DNA from: Leptolyngbyaceae cyanobacterium | Lineage (GTDB): Bacteria > Cyanobacteriota > Cyanobacteriia > Cyanobacteriales > Aerosakkonemataceae | Direction: 5' to 3' | NCBI GenBank assembly: GCA_036703985.1 | Contig: DATNQN010000053.1 | Coordinates: 1 to 64,000, forward strand | DNA: 64,000 nt | Shown here: piece after piece, positions 57,255 through 64,000 of the stretch | Layout: every line of letters begins with the position of its first letter | How positions within the stretch are numbered: the first letter of the stretch is position 1 | Notes under the pieces: model-generated | The model's input: only the letters and a program-made list of their open reading frames with translations | What the model was told of the DNA's origin: nothing | Database searches by the model: none | Made by a program: the position numbers and the translations under genes

Positions 57255-59369
57255 TTATGCTTTTTGAGCGACTTGATAAGGACTGGTCAACTTATCCAAT
57301 TGTTGAACTAACAAACTGAGGAATAAGCCGACATCGGTAACGACGCCAACGGATTCGATCGAACCGCGATCGCTCAACTTGGTGACGACGGCTGGGTTGA
57401 TATCCACACAAACCATTTTCACACCAGAAGGCGTCATATTACCCACACCGATCGAGTGCAACATGGAAGAAAGCATCAGAATCATGTCTGCGCCTTCCAG
57501 CAACTGAGCATACTCTTGTTGAGCCTTCAGCAGATCCATTTGGGTATCGGGCAGTGGGCCATCATCCCGGATCGAACCGGCGAGGCAGAATGGGATATTG
57601 CTGCGAACGCATTCGTACATGACGCCACTTCTGATGATGCCTTGTTCGACGGCGTTGGCAATGTTACCGCAGCGACGAATGGTGTTAATCACTTTCAGGT
57701 GGTGGCGGTGTCCTCCCCGCACGGCGACGCCTCGCTTCATATCCACACCCAAGGAAGTACCCATCATCGATTGTTCGATGTCGTGAACGGCGATCGCATT
57801 TCCACCCAGCAACGCCTGCACGTAGCCATTGCGAATTAAACGAGACAAATGTTCGCCACCGCCAGTATGAATTACTACTGGGCCAGCAGTAACTACTACT
57901 TTACCTGCGCGATCGCGAATTTGGCGCAATTCCCAAGCAATTTGCTCGACGACTAATTCCACTCGGCGTTCGCTGGAAACACCAGACGCCATGAAGCTGA
58001 ATTCTTGGGTATTCCGTTGTTCGCGAGATTGCGTTTTGCGGATCGTGCGGATACCTTCCACGCCGACAATTACTAAATCGCCTACTTCCAAATCCCGCAG
58101 TAGTTTGCAGCGAGCCACTGGGCCATCGGGAGTGTGAGTAACTGCGATCGCCGCATCCATCCGCTGATTTTGTACTTTTACCCACTCGCAATTTACCCGT
58201 ACTTCCGTCGGATAAATCGTCGTCACGTAGAAATCATCGGGAGACACGCCAGCTTGGGTAACTATTTCCGTGTTCACGTCGCAAACTTCTTGCGGACGAG
58301 GTACGGCACCCAAATCGATCAGCTGGGTCATGATTTCTTCCATGATCTCATGGGAAGGAGCCGACACTTTTACTTCTGCCGAAGAAGTACTTTGTCGTTG
58401 TTCTCCCAAGCTGAAATTGAGGACTTGGAAACTACCGCCGTTGTTGATAATCGTATCTAAGGCGCGACTGATCAAACCAGAATCCAACAGGTGTCCTTCC
58501 ATGCGAATCGTGCGGCTTTCTACCGACACATTGGCGTGGAGTTCCGTTCTGATCGGCTCAGTTACCCGCAGGGTCAAGCATTTCGCCGCACCACCAGCTT
58601 TCAAAAACTCGGTGAGGGGAGTTTCTTTCACTTCAAAGCCAACTTTTGCCAAGCGCTGTTTCAGGCTGTCGCTGGCTTTGTTCATGATGACGATATGGTC
58701 TACGTTCACTGCATTACAAGCGAAGTTAACCGCATCCGCTTCCTCAATGGCAATCCGCTTTTCCGGTGCTACCCGCATTTCGATCAAGCGATTCGAGTAA
58801 GAGTCAAACGCGGCTGGATAGTAGAGCAAATAGCCGCCAGATAAAGGACAGAAGCAAGTATCCAAGTGATAGAAGCGCTCGTCCACCAATCGCAGGGAAA
58901 TTACCTCAATGTCCAGCCATTTGGCAATATAAGGATGGGAGTCCAGTTCCGATCGAAAACCGTATCCCGCCCACAGCCAACGTCCTTCCCGGTCTAGCAA
59001 AGCGTCACCCGCACCTTCAAAGGGCAGGTCTTTGGGCAGTTCGTGAACGGTGTAACCTTGGGATTCAAACCATTCTTTGAAGTGCGGTTCTTCCCCTTGA
59101 CGCTCTTTGTGGAAAAAGCGGCTGAGGACTACGTTTTGACCGAGAACTAATCCTGCGTTGGCGGTGAATACCATATCTGGCCAACCTTTTTGGGGTACGA
59201 CCAAATCGACTATGGCATGGTCTTTGATCAGGTAGTGAAGTCCTTGCCACTGCTCAACGGCGCGATCGCGAGAGGATTTGTGAATATTGCCTTCCATCCA
59301 AGGATTAATTACATAATCCACGTCATAGTGGTCGGGCTGGCACATGAGGAAGCGAATCGGAGAACTCAT
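57255..59369 (-). CDS. argZ: Bifunctional arginine dihydrolase ArgZ/AgrE with C-terminal LOR/SDH-type domain
   Basis: 704 aa. The N-terminal domain (about 1-275) is a guanidine-group-modifying enzyme that turns arginine directly into ornithine, CO2 and two ammonia. The catalytic residues known for ArgZ fall at the same numbers: Asn71 (FTANAG), His168 (FYHLDTC) and Cys264 (GGAAKCLTL). The C-terminal part (about 280-700) is the TIGR00300/LOR-SDH type, linked in Anabaena AgrE to an ornithine-to-proline step, with a Rossmann-like region in GGHRHHLKVIN and VCVDINPAVV. It supports nitrogen storage turnover (arginine, cyanophycin). It is alone on its strand. Confidence 0.94.
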   Translation of the reverse strand: MSSPIRFLMCQPDHYDVDYVINPWMEGNIHKSSRDRAVEQWQGLHYLIKDHAIVDLVVPQKGWPDMVFTANAGLVLGQNVVLSRFFHKERQGEEPHFKEWFESQGYTVHELPKDLPFEGAGDALLDREGRWLWAGYGFRSELDSHPYIAKWLDIEVISLRLVDERFYHLDTCFCPLSGGYLLYYPAAFDSYSNRLIEMRVAPEKRIAIEEADAVNFACNAVNVDHIVIMNKASDSLKQRLAKVGFEVKETPLTEFLKAGGAAKCLTLRVTEPIRTELHANVSVESRTIRMEGHLLDSGLISRALDTIINNGGSFQVLNFSLGEQRQSTSSAEVKVSAPSHEIMEEIMTQLIDLGAVPRPQEVCDVNTEIVTQAGVSPDDFYVTTIYPTEVRVNCEWVKVQNQRMDAAIAVTHTPDGPVARCKLLRDLEVGDLVIVGVEGIRTIRKTQSREQRNTQEFSFMASGVSSERRVELVVEQIAWELRQIRDRAGKVVVTAGPVVIHTGGGEHLSRLIRNGYVQALLGGNAIAVHDIEQSMMGTSLGVDMKRGVAVRGGHRHHLKVINTIRRCGNIANAVEQGIIRSGVMYECVRSNIPFCLAGSIRDDGPLPDTQMDLLKAQQEYAQLLEGADMILMLSSMLHSIGVGNMTPSGVKMVCVDINPAVVTKLSDRGSIESVGVVTDVGLFLSLLVQQLDKLTSPYQVAQKA

Positions 59370-59541
59370 AAAATCAATTACAGTGAAATAGACGCAGAAA
59401 CTCTAATTGGATACAGACTTTCCATGTACCAATTCTGTGGAATTTGTTACAAAATCTTTGCCCCTTATTTTTATTGAAAGTCGGCTCCAGAGGCTAAACT
59501 CTATTTTATTACGTGACGGCCACAGGTGAGCAGGAAAGAGG

Positions 59542-59575
59542 GGATGGGGAGATGGGGAGATGGGGAGATGTGGGG
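59542..59575. repeat. GATGGGGA octamer tandem repeat
   Basis: Four near-perfect GATGGGGA units; the reverse complement of the repeat at 9744-9777. Confidence 0.85.
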
Positions 59576-59610
59576 ACGCGGTGAAAGAAGATCTGAAGAA
59601 TTAATTATTT

Positions 59611-59650
59611 GACTCCTGAATTCTGACTCCTGAATTCTGAATTCTGACTC
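59611..59650. repeat. GACTCCTGAATTCT tandem repeat
   Basis: Repeated words GACTCCTGAATTCT and ATTCTGACTC; the same words occur at about 49492-49517 and inverted at about 60925-60977. Confidence 0.8.
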
Positions 59651-59722
59651 GGAGACTTCAAACTTCATCCTTTCAGAAAAGCTATTGTTAAAACAAGCCT
59701 TTTGAAATCGACAAGAGTTGTT

Positions 59723-60916
59723 ATGTCCGATCGAGTGATCGCGATGATGTTTACTGACCTGGTGAGTTCTACTGCCATTAAACTCAAGTTACCGGGGGCT
59801 GACATCAACACCAACAACCACTTATACCGTGACACGATTTTGATGCCCCATCGTCAGCGAGTGCTGGAAATCATTAATGCTTATGATGGACGGAAAGTGG
59901 AAACGATCGGCGATGCTTTTTTTCTGGTTTTCCCTAATCCCGTTGATGCAGTGGAATGCGCGGTAGCAATCCAACAAAGCCATATTTCTGACCAGATTCC
60001 CACTCCGTTGGGGCCACTGCAAGTTACGATCGGCATTCATACTGGTAGCCCAATTCCTGATGACGATCGCTTTATCGGTCATGAAGTAGATTATGCCGCT
60101 CGTATAGCGGCCTTAGCTAGTGCCGAGCAAATCTTACTTTCGGAAGTCACCGCCGTTTTGGTGCGACAAGGACGAGTCTCTGGTTTAACATTACACAGAC
60201 ATGAAGACCGAGATTTAAAAGGAATTGGCCCAGTACCGATTTTTGAATTGCTCTACAACAACAAACAACCTCAACCTCTTAAAGACCGCTTAAAACCTCA
60301 AGAATACAAAAATGTTGAGGCAGCTATTCCCATTTATCAAAATGCTTTATTCACTCAAACAGAAACCGAAAATTTAACTAATCAACCAGCTTCTGAGGTT
60401 GCTAACCATCCTGCATCCAACTTAACGATACCAACAGAAATCCATCAACAATTACAAACTTTGTTAGCCAATCATATTGGGCCGATGGCTAGCTTACTAC
60501 TGCCACAAGCTTTACAGGAAGTTTCTACTCTGCCGGATTTAGTCAATCGCTTAGCCGTTTACGTTCCCGACACTTGCCGCCAGCAGTTCCAATCAGAAGC
60601 AAAAGCTTTATTAAAACCATCAAATCAAGCATCATCAGCTACCAATCAAAATCCTGTTAATTCAAAATCCCACATCTCTCAGCCCGTTGCCAAAACTCAT
60701 GCTATTCCAGCAACAATTGAGGCAAGTTTTTTGCAAATTTGCGAACGAGAATTAGCTAAATTAATCGGCCCGATGGCTAAATTTATCGTGCAAGAAACTA
60801 TATCTAAACAGCCAAACTCGTCCCGCAAACAATTAGTAGAAGCTTTAGCTAAACAAATTCCTACTCCTCAAAAAGCCCAAGAGTTTAGTCGAAAATTGTT
60901 AAGCGAAAAATCGTAA
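59723..60916 (+). CDS. Class III nucleotide cyclase domain protein with helical C-terminal repeats
   Basis: Open frame from TTG 59702; ATG at 59723 gives MSDRVIAMMFTDLVSST (397 aa). The cyclase domain covers about 1-165. The metal aspartates are Asp12 (FTDLVSST) and Asp64 (ETIGDAFFLVF). The base-specifying position before Asp64 is Glu60, as in guanylate cyclases, rather than Lys. The ribose-binding Asn of the VNxAAR motif is Asp123 (EVDYAAR), and Arg127 is kept. The tail has two helical modules, HQQLQTLLANHIGPMASLLL and CERELAKLIGPMAKFIV, of the kind seen after cyanobacterial kinases (DUF8082 by memory). Activity and base choice are uncertain. Probably cytosolic, perhaps a signalling or regulatory protein. 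Confidence 0.8.
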   Translation: MSDRVIAMMFTDLVSSTAIKLKLPGADINTNNHLYRDTILMPHRQRVLEIINAYDGRKVETIGDAFFLVFPNPVDAVECAVAIQQSHISDQIPTPLGPLQVTIGIHTGSPIPDDDRFIGHEVDYAARIAALASAEQILLSEVTAVLVRQGRVSGLTLHRHEDRDLKGIGPVPIFELLYNNKQPQPLKDRLKPQEYKNVEAAIPIYQNALFTQTETENLTNQPASEVANHPASNLTIPTEIHQQLQTLLANHIGPMASLLLPQALQEVSTLPDLVNRLAVYVPDTCRQQFQSEAKALLKPSNQASSATNQNPVNSKSHISQPVAKTHAIPATIEASFLQICERELAKLIGPMAKFIVQETISKQPNSSRKQLVEALAKQIPTPQKAQEFSRKLLSEKS

Positions 60917-60924
60917 GGAGTTAG

Positions 60925-60977
60925 GGTTCAGGAGTCAGAATTTAGAATTGAGGAGTCAGAACTCAGAAGTCAGAATA
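60925..60977. repeat. GAGTCAGAATT-type repeat
   Basis: Several imperfect copies of GGAGTCAGAAT with AATTTAGAATT between, reverse of the words at 59611-59650. Confidence 0.7.
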
Positions 60978-61038
60978 CAAAGTAACTATTCTCTGCCTTA
61001 TACTCTCTTTCACTTTCCCCTGCTCCCTGCCTTTCCCT

Positions 61039-61944
61039 TTAACCATCGCGACGCTGATTTAACATATTCATAGCAACAGAAAGGCTGACTTTCATGCGAT
61101 TAAATGCAGTGGCAAGCAATCCAATTTCGTCATTATAATTTTGGTCGAATTCGGCTTCCATATTTCCCGTGCTGACTTCATTAGCAACTTTAGCAATTTG
61201 CTTAATGGGGCTGACTACTGCTATTTTGAGCAAAACGTTAGTAATAAAAATTGCTAAAGCAAAAGCAGCGGTTACTATTTGCATGACTATTAAAAAAGAG
61301 CGACGGGCTTTATTCATTACCTCGCTAGCGGGAACGTAAACTACCTGTGTCCCTACGATTTCATTTAACTTCCAACCAAAACCATTTTCACTACCGTAAG
61401 TAGCTATTTGACTTTTAGGTGCAGCGGCAGGGATACTATGACAAACTAGGCAGTTTTGGTCTGTTATTTTAATTGGTCGAGCAATATAAAATAACTCTCC
61501 GCTGGGATATTTTCGATAGCCATTCAATTCTTTTAAATTAGGGTTTTTACGTAAATTTTCAACTAATTCCGTTTCAAAATCATCTGCCTTATCTCGTAAG
61601 TTAGTTGGATTGAGAGTAGCATCTTTATAAAATAACTCGTTATAGATCGGCTTGCTCCGCAATGATTCAAACACTTCTCTAGCTGCATAGGATGGAATTG
61701 ATTCTGCTAAAAATTCTGGCTGTGTATCTAAGATAGGCATTAATAGAGGGTTAACTCGATCGTTGGTATAAGTCCGTACTGCACTAATAGTGTCCATCAG
61801 CAGTAAAGTTTTAGAAGTTACTTCGGTTTCTGCCTTTTGATTTAAAGCTGTAGACAAAGCTAAACCACTCATGCCGATCCCAACTAGAACCACTAAAATC
61901 AAAATCAGGTTAAATTTTTGAGTGAGCTTTAAGTTTCTTAGCAT
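61039..61944 (-). CDS. Membrane sensor with c-type heme domain (DUF3365) and HAMP
   Basis: Open frame to TTG at 62037; ATG at 61944 gives MLRNLKLTQKFNLILI (301 aa). N-terminal membrane helix (about 11-33). The periplasmic domain (about 35-200) matches the Tll0287-like DUF3365 family, with one heme-attachment CLVCH (CxxCH) in DQNCLVCHSIP. A second helix (about 205-230) precedes a HAMP domain (about 232-290), and the protein ends 11 residues after VSLSVAMN. There is no kinase, cyclase or GGDEF output. A redox or gas signal could pass by HAMP to a partner. The PhnD-like lipoprotein gene is divergent, starting 101 bp away. Confidence 0.88.
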   Translation of the reverse strand: MLRNLKLTQKFNLILILVVLVGIGMSGLALSTALNQKAETEVTSKTLLLMDTISAVRTYTNDRVNPLLMPILDTQPEFLAESIPSYAAREVFESLRSKPIYNELFYKDATLNPTNLRDKADDFETELVENLRKNPNLKELNGYRKYPSGELFYIARPIKITDQNCLVCHSIPAAAPKSQIATYGSENGFGWKLNEIVGTQVVYVPASEVMNKARRSFLIVMQIVTAAFALAIFITNVLLKIAVVSPIKQIAKVANEVSTGNMEAEFDQNYNDEIGLLATAFNRMKVSLSVAMNMLNQRRDG

Positions 61945-62045
61945 TTTTACTCTAGACCTTTTTGCCAAGATGAGCCTAAAGTTTAACACAAGCAGCTTAT
62001 ATGGTGTAAAGTTATTTAACCTTTCGCTACTTTCCAACGAACCTT

Positions 62046-62903
62046 ATGGTTACACGTCGCTTGTTACTTTCTCAAAGTCTTTTAGTTTTAGGAGGCTGTA
62101 CATTTTTTAAATCCGATCGACAAATAACTCTAAGTAAATTATTAATAGGAATAGTTTCTTATGAAGAAGGCGATCGCTCAATTGAAAAATATAGTAAGTT
62201 AATTAATTATTTAGAGACTGAAACCAAAAGCGTGATTCAATTAGAGCCTGCTTTTAATGAAATTAAAGCTGTTGAACGAATTCAAACGGCAAGCTGGGAT
62301 TTAGTGTTTGCACCGCCAGGATTAGCAGCTATTGCGATTAATAAAGCGCGTTATTCACCGCTTTTTCCTCTCCAGGGCGTGAGCGCTTTACAGCCAATTT
62401 TAGTAGTACTTAAACAAAGTAAAATAAATCAAATATCCGATCTGACTAACCAGAAAGTTGCATTAGGTCAACCTGGTTCTGCTACAGGATATTACGTACC
62501 GCTATATAACCTTTACGGCCTGACTTTGGCAGAAACGATCTTAGCAGCTACACCACAAAGAATTTTAGAGTTAATTGCTAAAGGAGAAGTGGCTGCTGGT
62601 GCTTTGTCTCAAGCAGAATTCGATCGCTATCGATCGCAATTTAAGGACACTGAGTTTCGGATTATTCATCGGGGTGCAAGAGTTCCGGCAGGAGCAGTTG
62701 CGATCGGCCCCAATGTAGAACGCCATCAAAAAGAGTTAATTACCGCAGCAATGACAAATGTTTCGCCAGATTTAGCACAAGAAACGGGTTATATTCCCAA
62801 TGCTAAAGTACCTGATTACACGATGTTAATGAGAATGATTGAAAGAGTAAAATCTATCGAAGTGCAAATTAAAGAAAAGCCTGCTCGTTTGGTTTCTAGT
62901 TAA
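62046..62903 (+). CDS. PhnD/SsuA-type substrate-binding lipoprotein
   Basis: 285 aa, periplasmic binding-protein fold. N-terminal MVTRRLLLSQSLLVLGGCTF has a lipobox (LGGC, Cys18). Motifs of the phosphonate/phosphite binders are visible: LIGIVSYEEGDRSIEKYSKL, WDLVFAPPGLAAIAINKARY, LVVLKQSKINQISDL, VALGQPGSATGYYVP and a VAAGALSQAEFDR. No PhnC/PhnE transporter genes are near, and the gene is divergent from a heme-HAMP sensor. In such pairs the binding protein often works as an extracytoplasmic sensor module, but that is inferred. Confidence 0.88.
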   Translation: MVTRRLLLSQSLLVLGGCTFFKSDRQITLSKLLIGIVSYEEGDRSIEKYSKLINYLETETKSVIQLEPAFNEIKAVERIQTASWDLVFAPPGLAAIAINKARYSPLFPLQGVSALQPILVVLKQSKINQISDLTNQKVALGQPGSATGYYVPLYNLYGLTLAETILAATPQRILELIAKGEVAAGALSQAEFDRYRSQFKDTEFRIIHRGARVPAGAVAIGPNVERHQKELITAAMTNVSPDLAQETGYIPNAKVPDYTMLMRMIERVKSIEVQIKEKPARLVSS

Positions 62904-62927
62904 CAGTTATCAGTATCATATCTCTCC

Positions 62928-63620
62928 TTACTTTTTATACTTTACCAATGCAGTAGGCCAAGTTGCTTTTTGTAAGAGCAGTTGTAAATCTTTGGCGATG
63001 CGAGTCGCTAAAAGTGCTTGTCCGGCGGCGTTGGGATGGATAACATCGTCTTGGCGATAGCGGGTATCGTCTAAAATTCCTTTGAGGATTTGGGGAATTA
63101 GATAAGCTTTGGTATCTTTGGCAACGCGATCGTATATTTGTTGATAGCTATCGCCGGTCAGACCCATATTAATGCCTAAAAGAACTGCGATCGCACCTTT
63201 ACCCTGAATACCAGTGATAATTTGCCGCAAGTTCTGTTCTGTCTCGGATTTAGGAATTCTTCGCAAAAAATCGTTACCGCCTAACTCTACGATTACTAAC
63301 CAAGGTTCTGCTGATAACACATCGTTTTGCAAGCGATTTAATCCTGCTGCGGTGGTGTCGCCGCTGACACCGCGATTTAAAATCGGCACACCTAACTGGC
63401 GACTGAGAACGCTGGGAAATGCTTCTGTTTCCGTTACTCCATAACCGGAAGCGATGCTGTCCCCTAAAACGATGATTTGGCTACCAGCGCCAGTTTTGAG
63501 GTTTTTAACCGAATCGATGTGGTTGCCGCAACTGGTGAACGCGAACAGAGAACAAAACATCAAAGAAAAAAACCAAATCCAACGGCGGTTCTTTTTAGGA
63601 AAAATGAGATTGTCTGACAT
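62928..63620 (-). CDS. GDSL-type esterase (TesA-like)
   Basis: 230 aa, SGNH hydrolase. Signal or anchor segment (about 14-30) ending in TSCG (Cys31) suggests a lipoprotein. The four blocks are present: GDSIASGYG (nucleophile Ser), GVSGDTTAAGL (Gly), LGGNDFLRR (Asn) and DVIHPNAAGQ (Asp, His). Length is typical. It likely hydrolyses esters or thioesters in the periplasm or at the membrane. Convergent with the PhnD-like gene, 24 bp apart. Confidence 0.92.
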   Translation of the reverse strand: MSDNLIFPKKNRRWIWFFSLMFCSLFAFTSCGNHIDSVKNLKTGAGSQIIVLGDSIASGYGVTETEAFPSVLSRQLGVPILNRGVSGDTTAAGLNRLQNDVLSAEPWLVIVELGGNDFLRRIPKSETEQNLRQIITGIQGKGAIAVLLGINMGLTGDSYQQIYDRVAKDTKAYLIPQILKGILDDTRYRQDDVIHPNAAGQALLATRIAKDLQLLLQKATWPTALVKYKK

Positions 63621-63647
63621 TGAAAATTTTGATTTAAAAAAATTTAT

Positions 63648-64000
63648 TTATAAGCGCTGGAAATTTACTCGTAATCCATCTGTTGGGTGTAAAGTCGGTA
63701 TGGCATCAAGGGTAAGGTTTTGGTTAGGTAACAACTCCCAGGTATAGTTTCGCAGTAAGTGAGATGCCACTATTTTCATTTCCATTTGGGCAAAAGCTAT
63801 CCCCAAGCAAATGCGTGGCCCACCGCCAAAACCTACCAAACTAAATTCTTGTTTTTTATGCTCTGCTCGTTGAGGGCTAAAACGGTCTGGGTCGAATTGT
63901 TCTGGCTGAGTAAAAATGTTGCTATCTTGATGGGTGGCCGGAATGCGATAGAGGGCTTGCCAACCTTTGGGAATATGATATCCCTGATATTCAAACGACT
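63648..64000 (-). CDS. Cytochrome P450, 3' part (CYP120-like)
   Basis: Partial gene; its 5' part lies beyond the window. The last 117 codons are open from the edge at 64000 to the stop at 63648. The heme-binding signature FGGGPRICLG gives the axial Cys. Upstream are the P450 hallmarks PEQFDPDRF and ALYRIPATHQDS (ERR-triad region). The bacterial subfamily resembles CYP120 of cyanobacteria, which acts on retinoids, but subfamily is uncertain from the tail alone. Internal ATG codons at 63839 and other points are not real starts. Confidence 0.9.
   Translation of the reverse strand, partial: SFEYQGYHIPKGWQALYRIPATHQDSNIFTQPEQFDPDRFSPQRAEHKKQEFSLVGFGGGPRICLGIAFAQMEMKIVASHLLRNYTWELLPNQNLTLDAIPTLHPTDGLRVNFQRL

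Larger units (their letters stand above)
59370..59722. other. Divergent spacer with short tandem repeats
   Basis: About 350 bp between argZ and the cyclase gene. It contains GATGGGGA octamers (59542-59575) and GAATTCTGACTCCT repeats (59611-59650). No GTA-N8-TAC NtcA box was found here by eye, which is notable for argZ. No gene seen. Confidence 0.6.

Noticed and set aside
58270-58800. 176-codon plus-strand frame over argZ
   Set aside because: It is the antisense shadow of the ArgZ gene.

Overview
The window is cyanobacterial chromosome. The signs are a PSII operon (rubA-ycf48-psbEFLJ), psbO, a cyanobacterial NDH-1 operon (ndhCKJ), a PII protein with Ser49 and Tyr51, NTRC, the arginine dihydrolase ArgZ/AgrE and a group-3 sigma factor of the SigF type. 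The HIP1 octamer GCGATCGC is scattered throughout. Large intergenic spaces full of small palindromes, many TPR proteins and several Uma2/Rpn nucleases suggest a filamentous, Oscillatoriales-like species; that placement is inference. I found no tRNA, rRNA, CRISPR array or intact insertion sequence.

Layout. 0-5 kb: DUF3153 lipoprotein, exported cyclase-family hydrolase, glnB (with an upstream NtcA-type box), rdgB and a phosphohexomutase. 5-9.7 kb: ndhCKJ on the minus strand, then rubA-ycf48-psbEFLJ on the plus strand; psbF, psbL and psbJ are short genes read directly from the DNA. 9.8-19.4 kb is accessory: a large acidic protein, two Rpn-like PD-(D/E)XK proteins, a palindrome-rich spacer, a DUF4384-like protein and a TPR-CHAT protease with both catalytic residues. 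19.4-26 kb: Uma2 nuclease, hisS, a proline-rich PilP-like lipoprotein, sigF and psbO. 26-29.3 kb: a MORN protein and an SLH-GHL10 glycosidase. 29.3-46 kb is a glycan-modification region. It holds a GT4, a SPINDLY/OGT-like TPR protein, a type IV pilin-like G/H protein, three methyltransferase genes or modules, TPR-GT61, a trifunctional GT-methyltransferase-TylF giant and TPR-GT9, with NTRC embedded. 46-57 kb is mixed housekeeping: an ABC permease, ROK kinase, Uma2, pyrG, PNPOx, amidase, an RNase H-like/NUDIX pair and a phosphoesterase. 57-64 kb: ArgZ, a class III cyclase with unusual residues, a heme-binding HAMP protein divergent from a PhnD-like lipoprotein, a GDSL esterase and the 3' part of a cytochrome P450.

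How parts fit together. glnB, ArgZ and the NtcA box belong to nitrogen control. NDH-1, PSII, NTRC and RubA/Ycf48 belong to photosynthetic electron transfer, assembly and redox control. The pilin next to glycosyltransferases, together with SigF and the PilP-like lipoprotein, suggests surface appendages and their decoration.

Most notable observations: (1) a family of 33-nt palindromes with fixed 15-3-15 geometry, one copy lying exactly in frame inside the CHAT protease gene; (2) an inverted pair of two-hairpin elements whose stems differ but keep pairing; (3) the CHAT/DUF4384-like/Rpn neighbourhood as a candidate conflict system; (4) the GT-methyltransferase-TylF fusion and the pilin-linked glycan locus; (5) the nucleotide cyclase with guanylate-type and non-canonical catalytic residues.
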